Shown here: in pieces, positions 61,074 to 64,000 of the stretch
Layout of the letters: each line of letters opens with the position of its first letter
Numbering within the stretch: the first letter of the stretch is position 1
Source: Ruminococcus sp.
GTDB lineage: Bacteria > Bacillota > Clostridia > Oscillospirales > Acutalibacteraceae
DNA length: 64,000 bases
Direction of reading: 5' to 3'
Assembly (NCBI GenBank): GCA_017473775.1
Contig: JAFUJH010000060.1
Location: forward strand, 1-64,000
Translations under genes and position numbers: made by a program
Notes under the pieces: generated by a model
What the model saw: the letters and a program-made list of their open reading frames with translations, nothing else
What the model was told of the DNA's origin: nothing
The model's database searches: none

Positions 61074-61871
61074 TTAAAGAATCTTCTGCAGGAACTGCTG
61101 AAGTCTGGGATGTTTGGGAGTATCAAAAATCTCTGCAGGTGTGCCGTCCTCAAGAACAATACCCTCGTCGATAAAGAGCACACGGGAAGCTACCTCTCTT
61201 GCAAAGCCCATTTCGTGAGTAACAACAACCATTGTCATACCCTCCTGTGCAAGGGAGCGCATAACATCCAGTACCTCTCCTACCATCTCAGGGTCAAGGG
61301 CTGAGGTAGGCTCATCAAAAAGCATAACATCAGGCTTCATACAAAGTGCACGGACAATGGCTACACGCTGCTGCTGTCCGCCAGAGAGTGTAGCAGGATA
61401 TGCATCTGCTTTATCCTGAAGACCGACTCTGGCAAGGAGTTCCAAAGCCTCAGATTTGGCTGTAGCGTTAATCTCTTTAAGAGAACGGATGTCTGCAGGT
61501 TCATAAGCTTTTTTGAAAAACTTTCTTAGTCTTGCCTTGCGTGCCTTTTTCTTTGCAACATAGACAGGTGCAAGGGTCATATTCTGAAGCACTGTCTTAT
61601 TTTTGAAAAGATTAAAATGCTGGAAAACCATACCCATTTTCTGGCGATGAACATTAATATCCACCTTCATATCGGCAATATCTACATCGTGGAAAAAGAT
61701 GTTACCTGATGTGGGGTCCTCCATACAGTTGAGGCATCTGAGGAGGGTTGATTTACCTGAGCCTGAGGGCCCGAGAATAACAACGATTTCGCCCTTTTTA
61801 ATTTCAAGGTTAATACCGTCAAGGACTACATTTTCACCAAATGCTTTTCTGAGATTACAAACTCTTATCAC
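61074..61871 (-). CDS. polar amino-acid ABC transporter ATP-binding protein (GlnQ type)
   Basis: Energises uptake of a polar amino acid such as glutamine or cystine. 265 residues: Walker [10 protein letters not shown] (about 34-42), Q-loop [14 protein letters not shown], signature [15 protein letters not shown] and Walker [16 protein letters not shown]. An insert of about 28 residues, very basic then helical ([19 protein letters not shown] onward), lies between Q-loop and signature at about 107-135, unlike standard GlnQ of about 240. GTG start at 61871 overlaps the permease end by 17 bases. Last gene of the operon. Confidence 0.94.
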   Translation of the reverse strand: MIRVCNLRKAFGENVVLDGINLEIKKGEIVVILGPSGSGKSTLLRCLNCMEDPTSGNIFFHDVDIADMKVDINVHRQKMGMVFQHFNLFKNKTVLQNMTLAPVYVAKKKARKARLRKFFKKAYEPADIRSLKEINATAKSEALELLARVGLQDKADAYPATLSGGQQQRVAIVRALCMKPDVMLFDEPTSALDPEMVGEVLDVMRSLAQEGMTMVVVTHEMGFAREVASRVLFIDEGIVLEDGTPAEIFDTPKHPRLQQFLQKIL

Positions 61872-62565
61872 TTTTCCTCAACCTCCCCTCAATTACTTTG
61901 AAAAGCAAGCTAATGAGCAGTACCATTACAATGTAGATAACCGCCATTGCAAGATAAGGCACCATAAACTCATAGGAGTTTGTACCTGCTGTGTTGAAGG
62001 CTTTGTAAAGGTCGGTTGCACCAACAAAGCTTACAACTGATGTTTCCTTAACAAGAGCTACGAACTCATTGCCCAGTGTGGGAATGATATTCTTGATTGC
62101 CTGAGGGATGACAATTTTCATCATAGTTGCTGAAAAGCTCAGTCCCATTGCACGGCCGCCTTCCATCTGACCTGCGTCAACAGAAAGAATACCGCCACGC
62201 ATTATCTCTGATATGTAAGCACCGCTATTAAGTCCGAACACAAGAACAGAAACATTGACGGAGGTGATATTGACACCCATCAGCGGAAACAGAACATAGT
62301 AAAAAAGAAGCAACTGCACAACAATAGGAGTACCTCGGAAGAAAGAAACATAAACGCTACAGACACCATTGAGAAATCGTATAAATCCCTTGTATTTAGG
62401 TGACACCCTGACAGCTGCAATAAGCGTACCGATAAGGATACCGATGACAAGACCGAGAACAGCAATTATAGCTGTGTTCTTCAGTCCTAAAAGAACCATT
62501 TTGTAACCTTCGCCGGCTAACATATAGTCCAGAAAGATTTCAATTTTTCTATCAAAATTACCCAT
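61855..62565 (-). CDS. polar amino-acid ABC transporter permease
   Basis: A 236-residue inner-membrane permease of the HisM/GlnP family with five to six spans. The conserved EAA loop is [25 protein letters not shown] (positions about 142-166); [16 protein letters not shown] is the family N-terminal block. ATG 62565 follows AAAGGT by 7 bases. It is preceded by an intercistronic hairpin and followed by the overlapping ATPase gene. It probably forms a homodimer, as no second permease gene is present. Confidence 0.94.
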   Translation of the reverse strand: MGNFDRKIEIFLDYMLAGEGYKMVLLGLKNTAIIAVLGLVIGILIGTLIAAVRVSPKYKGFIRFLNGVCSVYVSFFRGTPIVVQLLLFYYVLFPLMGVNITSVNVSVLVFGLNSGAYISEIMRGGILSVDAGQMEGGRAMGLSFSATMMKIVIPQAIKNIIPTLGNEFVALVKETSVVSFVGATDLYKAFNTAGTNSYEFMVPYLAMAVIYIVMVLLISLLFKVIEGRLRKSDKSL

Positions 62566-62592
62566 AAAATTTACCTTTACATAAAACAAATG

Positions 62593-62613
62593 CCTCACCT
62601 GAGTAAGGTGAGG
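62593..62613 (-). terminator. intercistronic hairpin between binding-protein and permease genes
   Basis: CCTCACCT (62593-62600) pairs with AGGTGAGG (62606-62613), loop GAGTA; on the minus strand CATTTGTTTTAT follows. Likely a partial terminator or mRNA stabiliser that raises binding protein over permease. Confidence 0.65.
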
Positions 62614-62634
62614 TATTCGTATTGACTTTTAATA

Positions 62635-63480
62635 TTATGCTAACTCGTTAAGAGACTCTGTGATGAACATAGCAGGCTCTTTGTCGATGATTACATAATC
62701 AAGGTTACCGTTGAGCATATCCTGAACTGCGAGAGAGCCGTTCTGATAACCAACGCCTGTTACATTAAGACCATCAAAGCCCCAATCTGCATCACCCTGA
62801 ACATAGAACTGACCTGTTGTGCCGTTCTGGTAACCAACCTTAACATCCTTGCCAAGGCTGTTGAGCTTTGCTTCAATCTCATCAGGAGATGTGATACCGT
62901 CGAATGTGGTATCGTCAGACTTTACGATAAGACGCTGGGAAGCCTCGTAGTAAGACTCAGAGAAGTCAACAGACTCTTTACGCTTCTCGTTGATTGTAAG
63001 ACCAGCCATAGCGATATCACACTTATGCTGACCAACAGAGAGGCAAACTGCGTCAAAGTCCATATTGTTGATAACAAGCTCCATATCGAGGTAATCAGCA
63101 AGAAGCTTTGCGATTTCCATATCAATACCGAGGTACTTATCACCCTCCATATACTCGAAGGGCTCAAAAGCAGCATTTGTTGCAACAACAAGCTGCTCCT
63201 TGGACTCGTCGTACTCTGCAGACTCTACAGCCTCAGGAGTACCCTCGCCGAAGTACTTGTTACAGATAGCATCAAGTGTGCCGTCTTCCTTAATCTGAGC
63301 GATAAATGTGTTTACCTTTGCAAGAAGCTCGGGCTGTGCCTTGTCAACGCCGAAAGCATAAAACTCTTCGGTAAGGTCAACCTCAATAACCTCTGCAGTT
63401 TTTGCAGTGTTATCTGTGCAACCAACCATAAGGGTAGCGAGCATCAGGACAGCCATAATAAGTGATAATAACTTTTTCAT
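62635..63480 (-). CDS. amino-acid ABC substrate-binding lipoprotein, circularly permuted
   Basis: Extracellular solute-binding protein (SBP_bac_3 fold), 281 residues. Lipoprotein signal 1-20 with lipobox LMVGC, Cys21. The usual N-terminal strand LVVATNAAFEPFEYMEGD starts only at about 97. In front of it, residues about 34-79 (EEFYAFGVDKAQPELL, then IKEDGTLDAICNKYFG) match the segment that normally ends such proteins (EYGIAV...ELL...LKxDGTYDKIxxKYFG). The protein then stops at residue 281, directly after IIDKEPAMFI, where that segment would normally follow. So the C-terminal lobe element has moved to the N-terminus. ATG at 63480 follows GGAGG. Operon with permease and ATPase; ligand likely a polar amino acid. 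Confidence 0.9.
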   Translation of the reverse strand: MKKLLSLIMAVLMLATLMVGCTDNTAKTAEVIEVDLTEEFYAFGVDKAQPELLAKVNTFIAQIKEDGTLDAICNKYFGEGTPEAVESAEYDESKEQLVVATNAAFEPFEYMEGDKYLGIDMEIAKLLADYLDMELVINNMDFDAVCLSVGQHKCDIAMAGLTINEKRKESVDFSESYYEASQRLIVKSDDTTFDGITSPDEIEAKLNSLGKDVKVGYQNGTTGQFYVQGDADWGFDGLNVTGVGYQNGSLAVQDMLNGNLDYVIIDKEPAMFITESLNELA

Positions 63481-63542
63481 TGTAATTCCTCCATTAAAAT
63501 AATGCGGAAAACCGCTTGCTGACTAATGTCAGTATGCAGTTA

Positions 63543-63571
63543 AGTATAAGTTAAAATGCAGTATTTGTCAA
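63543..63571 (-). promoter_or_regulatory. consensus sigma-A promoter of the amino-acid ABC operon
   Basis: Minus-strand TTGACA (63566-63571), 17-base spacer, TATACT (63543-63548). The leader has two small hairpins, CTGAC/GTCAG (63519-63532) and GCGG/CCGC (63504-63515). Confidence 0.88.
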
Positions 63572-63663
63572 CAATGCAGATGAATATTTATTCAGTAGTT
63601 TCCAAGGGGCTCTCCCTACACCTGCGTTCTATAGTGATTATGCATAAAGAGATTGACAGATAA

Positions 63664-63692
63664 AAAGAAAAAGCCTGCACAAAGCAAGCTTT
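63664..63692 (-). terminator. terminator of the MGMT-like gene
   Basis: AAAGCCTGC (63670-63678) pairs with GCAAGCTTT (63684-63692) with one mismatch; TTTTTCTTTTT follows on the minus strand. Confidence 0.78.
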
Positions 63693-63735
63693 TGTTCTAT
63701 ATGCAGTCATTGCATATAATATGCATACAAAGCCG

Positions 63736-64000
63736 TCACCTGCCGTCCCACAGATATCGGGACAAGTCAACTCTGCCGTCTTTGACCTCTATCCCCTCTG
63801 ATTGCAAAAGCTCTATCTGTCGGTTAACGCCACCGAACACAAAGGCTGATGAAGGCTCACCGAAGCGGTTTACAACACGAAAACAGGGAATATTATCAGG
63901 GTCTGGGTTTGAGTGCAGAGCATATCCCACCACCTGTGACCAACGAGGATTGCCTGCAAGGAGTGCAACCTGACCATAGGTGGCAACCTTACCATAGGGG
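63736..64000 (-). CDS. MGMT/alkyltransferase-like protein, 5' end beyond window
   Basis: The last 88 codons of a gene whose start lies beyond 64000. It matches the C-terminal DNA-binding domain of O6-alkylguanine-DNA alkyltransferases: PYGKVATYGQVALLAGNP, then RWSQVVGYAL, then IPCFRVVNRFG. The active-site Cys of PCHR is kept but the His that activates it is Phe here (PCFR). Alkyltransferase-like (Atl) proteins instead replace the Cys. The rest (EGIEVKDGRVDL) is typical of small MGMT-fold proteins. Activity is uncertain. Confidence 0.85.
   Translation of the reverse strand, partial: PYGKVATYGQVALLAGNPRWSQVVGYALHSNPDPDNIPCFRVVNRFGEPSSAFVFGGVNRQIELLQSEGIEVKDGRVDLSRYLWDGR

Noticed and set aside
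1..64000. CRISPR array, prophage or IS element
   Set aside because: No regularly spaced repeats, cas genes, phage structural genes, transposases or integrases were seen.

Overview
The window looks like a chromosomal segment of a spore-forming, anaerobic Firmicute of the Oscillospiraceae/Ruminococcaceae type, most like Ruminococcus. The grounds are endospore genes (yqfC, yqfD, ylbJ, dpaA, dpaB, a dacF-type carboxypeptidase), two dockerin proteins of the cellulosome/amylosome kind, rubrerythrin, meso-diaminopimelate dehydrogenase, low-to-moderate GC, and near-consensus sigma-A promoters (TTGACA-17-TATAAT) with AGGAGG-type ribosome binding sites. There is no prophage, CRISPR array or rRNA operon. 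RNA genes are tRNA-Arg(CCU), tRNA-Ser(UGA) and tRNA-Ser(GCU). The genus call is inference.

Layout. 1-9.1 kb: recG and fakA on the minus strand with an AT-rich, oppositely oriented dockerin gene pair between them, then ymdB-yqfD-yqfC. 9.1-16.6 kb: ylbJ, asnB, a PAP2 phosphatase, tcdA and a PfkB kinase divergent from an orphan PTS-type IIC permease, and mnmA. 16.6-25 kb: a PnuC transporter behind an attenuator-like leader, LysR with a PQ-loop-like protein, a MacB-type ABC pair, SulP plus Dabb, an ATP-grasp enzyme, and tRNA-Arg with a partial duplication. 25-36 kb: a yfhO-type gene with two in-frame TAG codons, ygiQ, ddh, a panE-like gene, two tRNA-Ser genes, and a secreted NlpC/P60 hydrolase. 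36-46 kb: mscL-tyrS, ftsK-uppP-tepA, a CBS/CorC protein, rubrerythrin, rnmV-holA. 46-56 kb: comEC, a phosphoribosyltransferase, a HIT protein, plsY-der-DUF512, rpmF-yceD, a P-loop protein with pgi. 56-64 kb: dacF, ispF-ispD, dpaB-dpaA, an amino-acid ABC transporter, and the 3' part of an MGMT-like gene cut by the window edge.

Most of the window is conserved housekeeping and sporulation DNA. Items worth a second look are: (1) an amino-acid-binding lipoprotein whose last structural segment sits at its N-terminus, i.e. a circular permutation; (2) a promoter-plus-terminator leader before pnuC that I cannot assign to a known riboswitch; (3) a tRNA-Arg locus in which a 27-bp perfect copy of the tRNA 5' half, interrupted by a palindromic insert, lies between the tRNA and its promoter; (4) a dockerin cysteine protease with a perfect promoter and Shine-Dalgarno but no start codon or signal peptide; (5) a dacF ribosome binding site buried in a long hairpin; (6) ComEC with an eroded nuclease domain.
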